Source: Chaetoceros tenuissimus
Lineage: Eukaryota > Bacillariophyta > Thalassiosirophyceae > Chaetocerotales > Chaetocerotaceae
DNA length: 64,000 nt
NCBI GenBank assembly: GCA_021927905.1
Contig: BLLK01000045.1
Span: forward strand, 3,658,001-3,722,000
Direction of reading: 5' to 3'
Part shown: in pieces, positions 21,087 through 29,779 of the stretch
Numbering within the stretch: the first letter of the stretch is position 1
Layout of the letters: each line of letters starts with the position of its first letter
Translations under genes and position numbers: made by a program
The notes under the pieces: model-generated
What the model was told of the DNA's origin: nothing
Database searches by the model: none
Seen by the model: only the letters and a program-made list of their open reading frames with translations

Positions 21087-21632
21087 CTATTCATCTCGTA
21101 CATAATTCTCTTCAAGGATAGCTGTAATGAATACATCATACTCATTTTCTTTACGTTGGACTAACATATCTTGAAAGATTTGGACAGCTGTTTTCTTATC
21201 GTCGATTTCAAAACCATTCAGTAAAAATACAAAACGCCCTCCTTTGCGTTTACAAAATGCATCTGCAATTTTGGAGAACAGTTCGGAGGGTTTAGCCTTT
21301 ACTGCCTTTGCTGTACTTAGATCTTCTAAGCCCAATCCTAATCGATACTCTTTGATAAGAAAGTAAAAATAATGACCAACATCCTGATCAAGGATTGCTT
21401 TCACTCTGATTTCACCTCTGCTTCTAAAGAATGCTGTTCCTTGAATAATTTCTTCAATTGAGTCATCATTGTCAGCAATCAAATGGTCTCCTAGATAGAA
21501 TTTGAAACGGTCCTCGCACATCATTTCACGATATGCTTTTGCAACTTTACGAAATGGAGTAGATGGTAAGATTCGGAAGAGATACAATGCCATGTAGCGA
21601 TCGCATTCGATGCGAATTAAATAGGTCCTCAT
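21087..21632 (-). CDS. Double ubiquitin-like (SUMO/Rad60-type) protein
   Basis: 181 aa made almost entirely of two beta-grasp units. The first (~1-80) runs from Y-L-I-R-I-E-C through F-R-K-V-A-K-A-Y-R-E, F-K-F-Y-L-G-D-H-L-I and S-I-E-E-I-I-Q-G to I-R-V-K-A-I-L. The second (~85-178) runs from Y-F-L-I-K-E-Y through S-E-L-F-S-K-I-A-D-A-F-C, F-V-F-L-L-N-G-F-E-I-D-D and T-A-V-Q-I-F-Q-D-M to V-F-I-T-A-I-L-E-E. The order (strand, helix with K-x-x-x-A-Y-C, F-x-x-x-G, T-x-x-x-I) is that of SUMO and Rad60-SLD domains. It lacks a C-terminal Gly-Gly, so it is not an obvious modifier; a SUMO-mimic or adaptor role is inferred. Family assignment is by pattern only. Paralog of 22094-22637. Confidence 0.65.
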   Translation of the reverse strand: MRTYLIRIECDRYMALYLFRILPSTPFRKVAKAYREMMCEDRFKFYLGDHLIADNDDSIEEIIQGTAFFRSRGEIRVKAILDQDVGHYFYFLIKEYRLGLGLEDLSTAKAVKAKPSELFSKIADAFCKRKGGRFVFLLNGFEIDDKKTAVQIFQDMLVQRKENEYDVFITAILEENYVRDE

Positions 21633-22093
21633 GATTAAACCCTTCCTTGGAACTATTACTTTTGATCAATGAACTGGTGAATTGATTGGAAATTATGGGA
21701 ACGAGAGGCAAAATTTGACAGTTTCATAGGATCTTCATCCCAAGTCTCCACGGTGATGGCACCGTGATTTCCTTAGTTTGAAAAACTACTTCAACATGGA
21801 TACTATTCTGAGGCATATTCGAACCGAGACAGCTGGCTGAAAGGAATCTATGATTTCTAAATGATCCATTAACTTGCTACACCTCTAGAGTAGAGAATTA
21901 CTTGCGTATTTTAGAGTAAATCACCATTTTATAGGCTCAAGATAAGAGAGGTGTTACTATTTATACTTTCTTAAAACTAAAATAAAATGGTCATGGAAAT
22001 ATGATCATGACTATAGATTAGGTCTGCGTATGTTGCTTTTTGGAGTTTGAAAAGCAACCTCTTGGCTGGTCATTTGCATTAGATTTTTTGAAA
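21633..22093. other. Intergenic region between Ubl paralogs
   Basis: 461 bp with the promoter of the 21087 gene and the 3' flank of its paralog. No other feature seen. Confidence 0.3.
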
Positions 22094-22637
22094 TTATTCA
22101 TCTCGCACATAATGCTCTTCAAGTATAGCTGTAATGAATGCATATTCGTTTTCTCCCCGTTGGATTAACACATCTTGAAAGATTTGGATAGATGTTCTCA
22201 CATCGTCGATTTCAGCACCATTCCATAAAAATACGAAACGATATCCTCTACGACTACAATAAGCATCTGCAACTTTCGAAAACAGTTCAGAGGATTTAGC
22301 TTTTACCACTACTGAGCCTTCTAAACCTAATCCCAAGCCTAATTGATACTCTCTAATGAGAAAGTATAAACCATGTTCTTGATCATGATCGAGGATGGCT
22401 TTCACTCTTATCTCGATTTTACTTCTAAAATATGTTGTTCCTTCAATGATTTCTTCAATAGAGGCATCGTTTTCAGGAATTAAGTAGTCACCTACATAAA
22501 ATTTGAAAGGGTCTTGATGCATCTGTTTACGATATTCCTTTGCCACTTTACTGAATGGAGTAGTTGGGAAGATTCGGAAGATATGATCTGCAGTGTAGAA
22601 ATCGTTTTCGATACGAACGTCATATTTGCTTCCTCAT
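22094..22637 (-). pseudogene. Double ubiquitin-like protein, frameshift at codons 2-4
   Basis: Paralog of the 21087 gene with the same two beta-grasp units, ending Y-V-R-D-E like it. The ATG matching the paralog start lies at 22637-22635 but is out of frame: it reads M-R-K-Q-I-stop. Dropping one A after M-R restores K-Y-D-V-R-I-E-N-D-F-Y, which matches the paralog's Y-L-I-R-I-E-C-D-R-Y. Total length is 3n+1. The downstream frame is fully open, and the first in-frame ATG would remove most of the first Ubl unit. Either a recent loss of start context or a base-call error. Confidence 0.7.
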
Positions 22638-22905
22638 GATTATTCTCCTTTCTTTGGAAAGAAAAACTCTTGGTGGTTGATCAGTGAAAAAGCTGATTGA
22701 CTGAAATTATGGGAAAAGGTTGACAGTTTCAGATAGAATCTTCGTCCCAAGCCTCCACGATGAGTTGATTTCATGAGGTCACACCAGCGTGGAAACTACT
22801 CTAAGTTTGGGCCTATTCATAAATTGAAACGAATATCTGATAAACATGATAAAAAGCAAATGGTGATACTTTTGCAAGGTACCTCAATTTAGATCTTTGG
22901 ACAAG

Positions 22906-24498
22906 CTATTCATCGAGTACGATAGCATCTTCATAGGTCGATCCTTCCTTACTTTCATCAGGCTTTCCAAGTTTTCTAACTTCATCTGAATCAGATTTAA
23001 TAGCTTCTTGGTAGGAACGTTTTAGTCCCGACAGTGCTGGATGCTCGTTCATTTGTTCTGGTGGTCTGTTTTGTTCCAAATTCGATTCTCCCACTGACTG
23101 TGAAATATTTCTCTCAATAGTCAAAGTCCTTTCGACATGAAAATCTTTCTGAATTGCTTTAGTGCACTCAGCAATTGTCTTGACTGGTACATTCCCAACA
23201 TAATGAATGATATCTCCCACAAGTAGTTTCGTCCTATCCGAACTTTTAGTTTGAACATAAACACCAGCTTCATTATCTGCAATAGTGACACCTAATGGGC
23301 CTGATGGAACTTTGATGATATCGAATATCTTCTTCTTCTTTGATTCTCCCACTGGTTTTGAAACACTTCTCTCAATAGTCAAAGTCCTTTCGCTATTCAC
23401 ATTGTTCCGAATTAAATGAGTACACTCTGCCAATGTCTTGACTTGTATATTTCCAACACAACGAATGATGTCGCCCACAAGTAGTTCCGTCCTATCTGAA
23501 GTTTTGGTTTGAACATAAACCCCTGCTTCATTATCTACAATATTGACACCCAAAGGACCTGGTGGGACTTTGATGTGGAATATCTTCTTCTCTGCGTGTT
23601 CTTCGGAAGGTGCAAGTAAATTGTCAGGTAAATCTAATTTCACATTAACGATTTGAGAGTCGCTTGTCTCAGAAGGTGTGTTTTGGTCCTCACTTTGCTC
23701 ATGTTTTACCGCTTGATCTTTTCTTTTCTCCGATGCAGCAGTAGAAGATGAAGATTGCTGGTTAGTATTAGGAAGCGAAACTTCTTTAGATCTTTCCTCC
23801 GATGCAGCAGTAGAAGATGAAGATTGTTGGCTAGTATTAGAGAGCGAAACTTCTTTAGATCTTTCCTCCTCGTTGTGTTTAGATTTTGAACTATTTGTCT
23901 CTTGATCTATTTCTTTCTCCGATGTAGGAATAGAAGAATGTGAAGAATATTGCTGGCCTGTAGTATTAGAGACCGAGACATTAGATTTTGCCATGACCTG
24001 CTGACTTCTTTCTTGAATAGAGATATTCTGCATATCATTACCATCATTTACCTGTTGCTCTTCGTCACTGTTTACAAATACAAGTCCAGCTATTTGATAC
24101 AAAGATTTAGTTTGCTCAAGGCGCTCTTCTCTCCTGTTTCTACTATCCTTATTGGAGTAATCAAGATGTACTAAATTTGTGGCTCTTCCACTTTGACGAT
24201 ATATAAACAAGACATACTTTTCAAACTGTCGATAGTCTCTAGTCTCCTGCACATGTAGCTTCCATAGTTTATCAACATGAAGAGGAGGAATTATCCTCAA
24301 TGAATTATTGACGAGGAGGAGTGAATGTGCAGTAATCTCTGCCAATAAATACTCGATGTAATGTCTCTTGCAATCCTCAAAAGATATCGATAAAGCTTCC
24401 TTCTCGTAATCTTCTCTGAGAAAGTTTAGGTCGTATCCTTGAAGCAGACACTTGGCAGCTGTTGTTAGAGGATACTGAATATTATTTGATGTGTTCAT
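22906..24498 (-). CDS. GRDP-like N-domain protein with two PDZ domains
   Basis: 530 aa. The N-domain (~1-145) has C-K-R-H-Y-I-E-Y-L-L-A and P-P-L-H-V-D-K-L-W-K-L-H-V-Q-E-T-R-D-Y, the D-x-x-W-x-x-H pattern of glycine-rich-domain (DUF1399) proteins, here with K-L-H instead of H-S-H. The middle is S/E/Q-rich and contains a ~22-residue tandem repeat (E-R-S-K-E-V-S-L twice). PDZ 1 (~305-375) and PDZ 2 (~390-460) each show V-P-x-G-P-L-G-V with the carboxylate-binding loop, G-V-Y-V-Q-T-K, L-L-V-G-D-I-I and a closing L-T-I-E-R. PDZ domains bind C-terminal peptides, so a scaffold role is inferred. Unlike its sisters it lacks the C-terminal SUMO-like domain. The two PDZ repeats are close copies of each other. 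Confidence 0.75.
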   Translation of the reverse strand: MNTSNNIQYPLTTAAKCLLQGYDLNFLREDYEKEALSISFEDCKRHYIEYLLAEITAHSLLLVNNSLRIIPPLHVDKLWKLHVQETRDYRQFEKYVLFIYRQSGRATNLVHLDYSNKDSRNRREERLEQTKSLYQIAGLVFVNSDEEQQVNDGNDMQNISIQERSQQVMAKSNVSVSNTTGQQYSSHSSIPTSEKEIDQETNSSKSKHNEEERSKEVSLSNTSQQSSSSTAASEERSKEVSLPNTNQQSSSSTAASEKRKDQAVKHEQSEDQNTPSETSDSQIVNVKLDLPDNLLAPSEEHAEKKIFHIKVPPGPLGVNIVDNEAGVYVQTKTSDRTELLVGDIIRCVGNIQVKTLAECTHLIRNNVNSERTLTIERSVSKPVGESKKKKIFDIIKVPSGPLGVTIADNEAGVYVQTKSSDRTKLLVGDIIHYVGNVPVKTIAECTKAIQKDFHVERTLTIERNISQSVGESNLEQNRPPEQMNEHPALSGLKRSYQEAIKSDSDEVRKLGKPDESKEGSTYEDAIVLDE

Positions 24499-24793
24499 AA
24501 TTCAAACCAATGTTATTTATTTGAGAAAGGTATCGATGCATTTTGCTTGATAAAAAATGTTCGTTTGAGTCTTCTACGTACGTACTGCTGTGAACGTATG
24601 GGCAATTTGTCGAAGAAGGACGTTTTGAGAAGCCCGATTTAACGGCAAATTTAAACGGAATTTCATCTTGTAACAAAACATATTTTTGGCTCAAACGAAC
24701 TGAGTCTACATCAAACTCAAAAGAATTACCACTATTTTGAAAATAACATATATCTCTACACTTCAAATATATTTATAAAAATGAAAGATTGTT

Positions 24794-26197
24794 TTAACAT
24801 CCCTTAAGATGTAGAACGCAGTGAAGAGTAATATCCAATTTGTTTCCGAATAAATTGCCTAAAGATCGCTCGTCGTCGTACGCAATTTGTCTACCAGCCC
24901 AAATTAATCTAACACTATTAATATTTTTCCTCTTCATATATTCATTTGTGAGTTTCCTGAACTTGATAGACCCCTTTGCCTTGAAGTGCAACATCGTGCT
25001 ATCGAGACCTTTGATTTGGATGTTGTAAATCTTTGCTTTTGAGGTATCTTGAAGAGATTTATCAGCCTTTTCTGTTCTATTCTGTGAAGATGATTCTTCT
25101 TCAGGGGATACACTTGAAGATACTTTGTTTTCTTTAGAAACAGCTACCTTTGACTTTTTCTTTTGGTTGCAATCATCTTCGGTATCCTCATGAGCACGTT
25201 TGGATTTAGATGTTGCTGGATGCTCTTTGACTTGTTGTTCACTTTTTGAGTCAGAGCTAGACTCTTCAGATACCTTTCTTTTGATCAGCAAAGTTCTATA
25301 CTTGTCTTTATGTTTCAAACAAGCATCTGCACACTCATTGGCTGTCTTTACTGGCTCATTATCTACAGAGAGAATGATATCTTCAGGAAGTAATTTTGTC
25401 TGTTCTCCGGTCTTTGTTCTGACAACCACTCCTCTTTTATCATTGCCAAGGTTGAGGCCTAATGGACCAGGTGGCACGGTTATTTCAATTTCTTTCATAG
25501 TCTGGTTCTTGACAGGAGTAGATTTTATAGAGGATGCTTTTAATGCATCTGTAACAACAAGGCCATTCTTATTGGAGTCTACATTGTCGGCATCTTCTTT
25601 CGAGTCCACCTTATGATCTTCTACTAACTGCGATGAAGCTGTAGAAGATGCTGACGAATGGTTGCTATTGGAAAGAAGTGAAATGTCGGATTCTTTTGTA
25701 TTACTAATGACTTCCTGAAATTGAACAGAAGAATCTTCGTCTTGTTTCTGTGCCTCCTCGACAGAATTTACAAAAGTGAAACCAAGCAATTGATAGAACC
25801 CCTTCGTCTTTTTGATGCGCTCCTCTCTGCCAACTTTATTATCGACAACAGAATGATCCAAATGCTGCAAATCAGATTTACGTCCGCTTTTATTATATGC
25901 TTCTAGAACCATCTTCTCAAACTCTCGATAGCGTCTAGTCTCTAAGATATGAGAGTGCCAGAGCATGTCAACATGAAGAGGAGGAGAAAGCTGGAGAGAG
26001 TTGTCAATGGCTAAGAGAGAATGGGCGGCAATCAGAGCTAGAAGATACTCGATGTAGTGTCTCTTGCAATCTTCGAAAGATACGGACATTCCGGTTTTGT
26101 GTTCATAGTCCTCTTTTAGAAAATCCAAATCATTTTCTTGAAGGAGGAGCTCATTAGCAACAGATGTCAGAGTTGTTTGATTCTTTGTAGCACTCAT
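24794..26197 (-). CDS. GRDP-like N-domain, PDZ and SUMO-like C-terminal domain protein
   Basis: 467 aa. The N-domain carries P-P-L-H-V-D-M-L-W-H-S-H-I-L-E-T-R-R-Y, the canonical W-H-x-H-x-L form, and G-R-E-E-R-I-K-K-T-K-G-F-Y-Q. One PDZ domain (~232-305) has V-P-P-G-P-L-G-L-N-L and L-L-P-E-D-I-I-L-S-V. The linker is basic (K-K-K-S-K, possibly nuclear). The last ~80 residues are SUMO/Rad60-like: Y-N-I-Q-I-K-G, F-R-K-L-T-N-E-Y-M-K-R, V-R-L-I-W-A-G-R-Q-I, S-L-G-N-L-F, ending L-K-G-C with no Gly-Gly. This three-domain architecture is one I do not recognise. It may link a peptide-binding scaffold to the SUMO system (inference). Paralogs: 22906-24498 and 43010-43868. Confidence 0.75.
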   Translation of the reverse strand: MSATKNQTTLTSVANELLLQENDLDFLKEDYEHKTGMSVSFEDCKRHYIEYLLALIAAHSLLAIDNSLQLSPPLHVDMLWHSHILETRRYREFEKMVLEAYNKSGRKSDLQHLDHSVVDNKVGREERIKKTKGFYQLLGFTFVNSVEEAQKQDEDSSVQFQEVISNTKESDISLLSNSNHSSASSTASSQLVEDHKVDSKEDADNVDSNKNGLVVTDALKASSIKSTPVKNQTMKEIEITVPPGPLGLNLGNDKRGVVVRTKTGEQTKLLPEDIILSVDNEPVKTANECADACLKHKDKYRTLLIKRKVSEESSSDSKSEQQVKEHPATSKSKRAHEDTEDDCNQKKKSKVAVSKENKVSSSVSPEEESSSQNRTEKADKSLQDTSKAKIYNIQIKGLDSTMLHFKAKGSIKFRKLTNEYMKRKNINSVRLIWAGRQIAYDDERSLGNLFGNKLDITLHCVLHLKGC

Positions 26198-27384
26198 ACT
26201 GTGTTCAAGATCAAGTTCTTTTCTAGTTTTTTAATTACCGATTGCCTCTTTTATTAGGGATTGTTCGGTGCATCCACACACATCAGCTGTCAAAAATGAA
26301 GTGAAAGATATATGAGAAGCCTATTGGAACCGTCAATATAACGGTTTTGTGTGACAACACTAAACTGCAATAGGTAAGACGTTCTACTTACTCGGAAAAC
26401 AACATCAACAGAACCCAGCCATCGGCTTCTTTCTCAAGAAGATACATGTTTCACGTCTTCTTCTACATATTTTTATAGTTTTATATTAGTACAATGTTGA
26501 TCGCCGACCAAAGCAGAAACACTCATTTGTGGGTCCCTTTCACGTTTCTTTATTGTTTTACTCGGTGTCTCTACGTTTATCAATATCAATGGGCAGATGA
26601 AGAAGAAGCGTGAAAGCGTGTGAAGAACCTTTGGCCGGCAATGAAAAAGATAGATCATTGCAATCTATCCTCTAGTGAAGACGAAACTACTGATGAAGGG
26701 AAAAGATTATTTGGTATGCAATAGTATGAAGAAATCAATGTTGCTTGTCTGCAGTGGTTTTGTGTTACTTGTTTGCCTTTGGCTTTGATACTTCTTTATT
26801 ATGCTAGAAACTACCAACAACAGGAGGATCATTCCTTTAAAAAAAAGAATCAGTCAGATCATAAAATATCTGTGCGTCCTCTCATGCTACGCTTTACTTT
26901 CAATTTCACTATAATGCAATCATTGTTCATTCATACCAAGATTACTCTCGAGCGATCGAGGAGTTACAAGTACAGAAGTGGATGAGGAGATTCTTATTCT
27001 TTACACAACAACAATGATATCAACAGTCTTTTGAATAAAGATACATGGACAATTTTACAAAATATGTGGTATATTTCTCACAAAGCACACATTGCTTGGC
27101 TATCTCATGTCATTGCACATTGGTACACTTTTGAAAGTTGTCTTTTGGTCCTCTATATGTCTCATAATTGCTCTCATGGCACATGGTTCGGAGTCACCAG
27201 AGTTGTATTTTATAGGCAATACCTTTCTCTCGTCATGGACTAGTGCTTCATCTTCACATATATAGGTCCAAGTTGCGTCGAATGTTCCTAGGAATATTTT
27301 AAGAAATACGTATTGATGAAAATAAAGGTTTTTGTTAAGTTATTTTACTACAGAGCACCGCACTAAGCTTCCATTCGAGCCAAA
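26198..27384. other. 1.2-kb gene-poor interval
   Basis: Contains only short open frames without recognisable products. The segment ~27120-27340 resembles ~38400-38610 (shared words such as ttggtcctc, gtcatggact, taggaatatt), so it is part of the duplicated flank of the array genes. Confidence 0.45.
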
Positions 27385-28986
27385 CTACTCTGGACACCCA
27401 ACACATCTCAGCCAATTTGCAACCTTCGATCTACCGACTCTCTCAGCTTGAGGAATGATATCTCTACTCCAAGGAATGCCATAGTCATGGAACATTTGCA
27501 GCATTTTAATCATTTTAAGATCTGAATCAGCATCCATCTTAATCTCACGATTGTCATTCATTTTGTCCATTGCCAACGCATAAACAGTGTTATCCATTGG
27601 TGAATGATGCTTCAAAGAATACTCAACCATAGGAAAATCAAATTGACCAATTGCACATCCGAGTATGTCCTCGTGCCATGGACAGCCATTATCAATCGCC
27701 CAAATTAAGGTTGTCAAATAACCACATTCTGCCGCATTCAAGCTAGCGTCTTTATCCCCTGGACCCACGTGATGATGAAGCCATTTGCGGACATTCAATG
27801 ATCTGTCTTGATTCTCTTTGAAAGAAATAGTACTATTATCAAAATCGACAAGGTAGTCATAAACCCAATTATGGTCCACAGGACAATTATGTTTCCAGCA
27901 ATAATCAAGAATTTCGATATTTCCACTAGTTGCAGCATCTTTGAATGTCTCTGTTTCCCATGGGCAACCGTTCTCTCTTGCCCACTTTAGTGCTTTCAAG
28001 TTTCCATTTGCTGCTGCCCAATTACAAACTTGTTCATCCCAAGGAATATCATGATTACGAAACCACTTCAATGCCGTGACGGAAGCTTCTTTATTCTTCA
28101 TAGCTTCTAAGTATGTATATTGATCAGCAGGACAACCATTCTGGAGACACATTTCCATGATTGGAATGCTCCCGCTTATTGCAGCTCTAGAAAATATATC
28201 ACGATTCTTCCAGTCACAATCGTGTTGTTCCATTAACCAATTCATGACTTCAATATTGCCACCCTCTGCACAAGCTAGAAAGGTAGACTTATTGAAATGA
28301 TTAGAAGAAGGTTCGTAACTCTCTTTCAAAATATCAATTTCACCTTCTCTTACTAGGCAATTAAACACTTTTTCCACACAACTCGAGATGATTCCTTTCG
28401 ACACCATCCAATGAAGATTTCTTGCCTTGCCTTTTTTGAAAGTATTGATATCTGCAATAATGCTTTTATTATCCAGATCTACTCCTTGATCGTGAAGGAA
28501 CTCTATCACATCTAGATGGTCGTTTGCTATTGTCTCTACAAGGAAATGGCATGGAAATACTGATTCCTTCATATCTATTCCAAGAGCCGATGCGCACTTG
28601 AGAATGTTAAGTCTTCCATTGACTGCAGCTTGACGACAAACTTCAATATGAAATTCTTTTGGTGCTTTTAGGAAGCATTCCGTAGCCAATCTCAACGAAC
28701 CTGTTGCTACATCTTTCACTGTAGTCTTTTTATTCCTTCCTTGTTGAAGAATGACATCGACGTCAATCACATTATTCTTCATTTCAACTCCGAGATTGAT
28801 GTAATTCCAATAAAAATGTTTTGATACAGGAGCAACGAAAGCAAAATTTCCTTTTCCAACAAATTCAAGGCAATGCTGAAACACATTATTTGGAAAATCT
28901 TGGATATGTTTGTTATCATCGCTAGCTGAGCTCGCATCTCCGCCTCTCTCGTCGTGAGTTACTTTGATTCTTTTTGCACTTGACAT
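27385..28986 (-). CDS. F-box/ankyrin protein, array copy D
   Basis: 533 aa, intact, the shortest open copy. The F-box-like end reads I-Q-D-F-P-N-N-V-F-Q-H-C-L-E-F-V-G, then the invariant A-P-V-S-K-H-F-Y-W-N-Y and linker. A deletion relative to sisters after K-E-S-V-F-P removes part of an early repeat. Ankyrin-like repeats run to G-C-P-E, including G-N-L-K-A-L-K-W-A-R-E-N-G-C-P-W and A-I-D-N-G-C-P-W-H-E-D-I. Its H-H-V-G-P-G-D-K replaces the usual H-S-I-P-W-D-E. SCF receptor role inferred. Confidence 0.85.
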   Translation of the reverse strand: MSSAKRIKVTHDERGGDASSASDDNKHIQDFPNNVFQHCLEFVGKGNFAFVAPVSKHFYWNYINLGVEMKNNVIDVDVILQQGRNKKTTVKDVATGSLRLATECFLKAPKEFHIEVCRQAAVNGRLNILKCASALGIDMKESVFPCHFLVETIANDHLDVIEFLHDQGVDLDNKSIIADINTFKKGKARNLHWMVSKGIISSCVEKVFNCLVREGEIDILKESYEPSSNHFNKSTFLACAEGGNIEVMNWLMEQHDCDWKNRDIFSRAAISGSIPIMEMCLQNGCPADQYTYLEAMKNKEASVTALKWFRNHDIPWDEQVCNWAAANGNLKALKWARENGCPWETETFKDAATSGNIEILDYCWKHNCPVDHNWVYDYLVDFDNSTISFKENQDRSLNVRKWLHHHVGPGDKDASLNAAECGYLTTLIWAIDNGCPWHEDILGCAIGQFDFPMVEYSLKHHSPMDNTVYALAMDKMNDNREIKMDADSDLKMIKMLQMFHDYGIPWSRDIIPQAERVGRSKVANWLRCVGCPE

Positions 28987-29110
28987 GTTGCCTTATTGAG
29001 ATAAATCTTATTCTATGCGGATTGCTTTACTGACCTGGCGTTCGGTATGGTAGAATACATATATATGTGCTTTCGTTGTTTCCTGCCATACATGTATATT
29101 TTCTGTTTTA

Positions 29111-29120
29111 TCCAATGTCG
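29111..29120 (-). promoter_or_regulatory. Inverted CCAAT element of copy D
   Basis: TCCAATGTCG, ~125 bp upstream of the ATG at 28986. Confidence 0.6.
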
Positions 29121-29480
29121 TCTCTATTTTATGAGAGTGTCAAAAACAGCTTCTATAACGTCTTTTCATGAAATCACAAAAATTGACTCTTCTATCATGC
29201 CTAGAACAAGGTTAGCAACCCAGTGCTGGAAAAATAGCACATTAAAACCTTAACAACAGATTGTCTCAATGATATGACACTACCAGAGACATCTATATTG
29301 CTCGCTACGAGGCAAAAATTCTGTAGTTTTATCAATACAATATCATCGAAAGAAATGGAGAGACCAAAGAAGTTTTAATATCATAGCTCTTGAGTAGTTA
29401 GCAATTTATACAAGAAATGAGGGTTATTAGAATAATAGTCTCATCTTGAGGTGTAATGCTCATTACTTCTTAATGAAAAG

Positions 29481-29525
29481 GAGGTTATAACAACAAAATA
29501 GTACGAGGTTATAACAACAAAATAG
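29481..29525 (+). repeat. Short tandem duplication, 24-bp unit
   Basis: gaggttataacaacaaaata occurs at 29481 and again at 29505, spaced 24 bp. Confidence 0.85.
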
Positions 29526-29553
29526 ATGATATGAGTACTACATCTGTAGACAT

Positions 29554-29595
29554 TATTTGATAAGATATAGAAAATATTTGATAAGATATAGAAAA
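29554..29595 (+). repeat. Short tandem duplication, 21-bp unit
   Basis: tatttgataagatatagaaa followed by one more a, present twice in direct contact. It lies 30 bp from the 24-bp duplication, in the intergenic stretch 29121-29779, where no gene is seen. Confidence 0.85.
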
Positions 29596-29779
29596 CATGC
29601 CATGGAAATCAAGAGATTTGAATTTGAGCGTTAATTGAATAGAGATAACATGTTCAACTTGCTTCGACTTTCCCGGAGATTTCACCAACGTAACTTTTAC
29701 ATTATTTACTATTTTACTATTGAAAACTATTGCTGTGGTCTATTTTTCATTATAATCAGCTTTCCCTCGAGAAGCCAAA

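Noticed and set aside
24482-24766. 94-codon minus-strand frame just upstream of the two-PDZ gene
   Set aside because: It overlaps the start of the larger gene in another frame and shows no similarity to any other protein in the window; probably leader sequence.
26773-27243. Two short plus-strand open frames
   Set aside because: No recognisable product, poor codon pattern, and they lie in a diverged duplicated flank.
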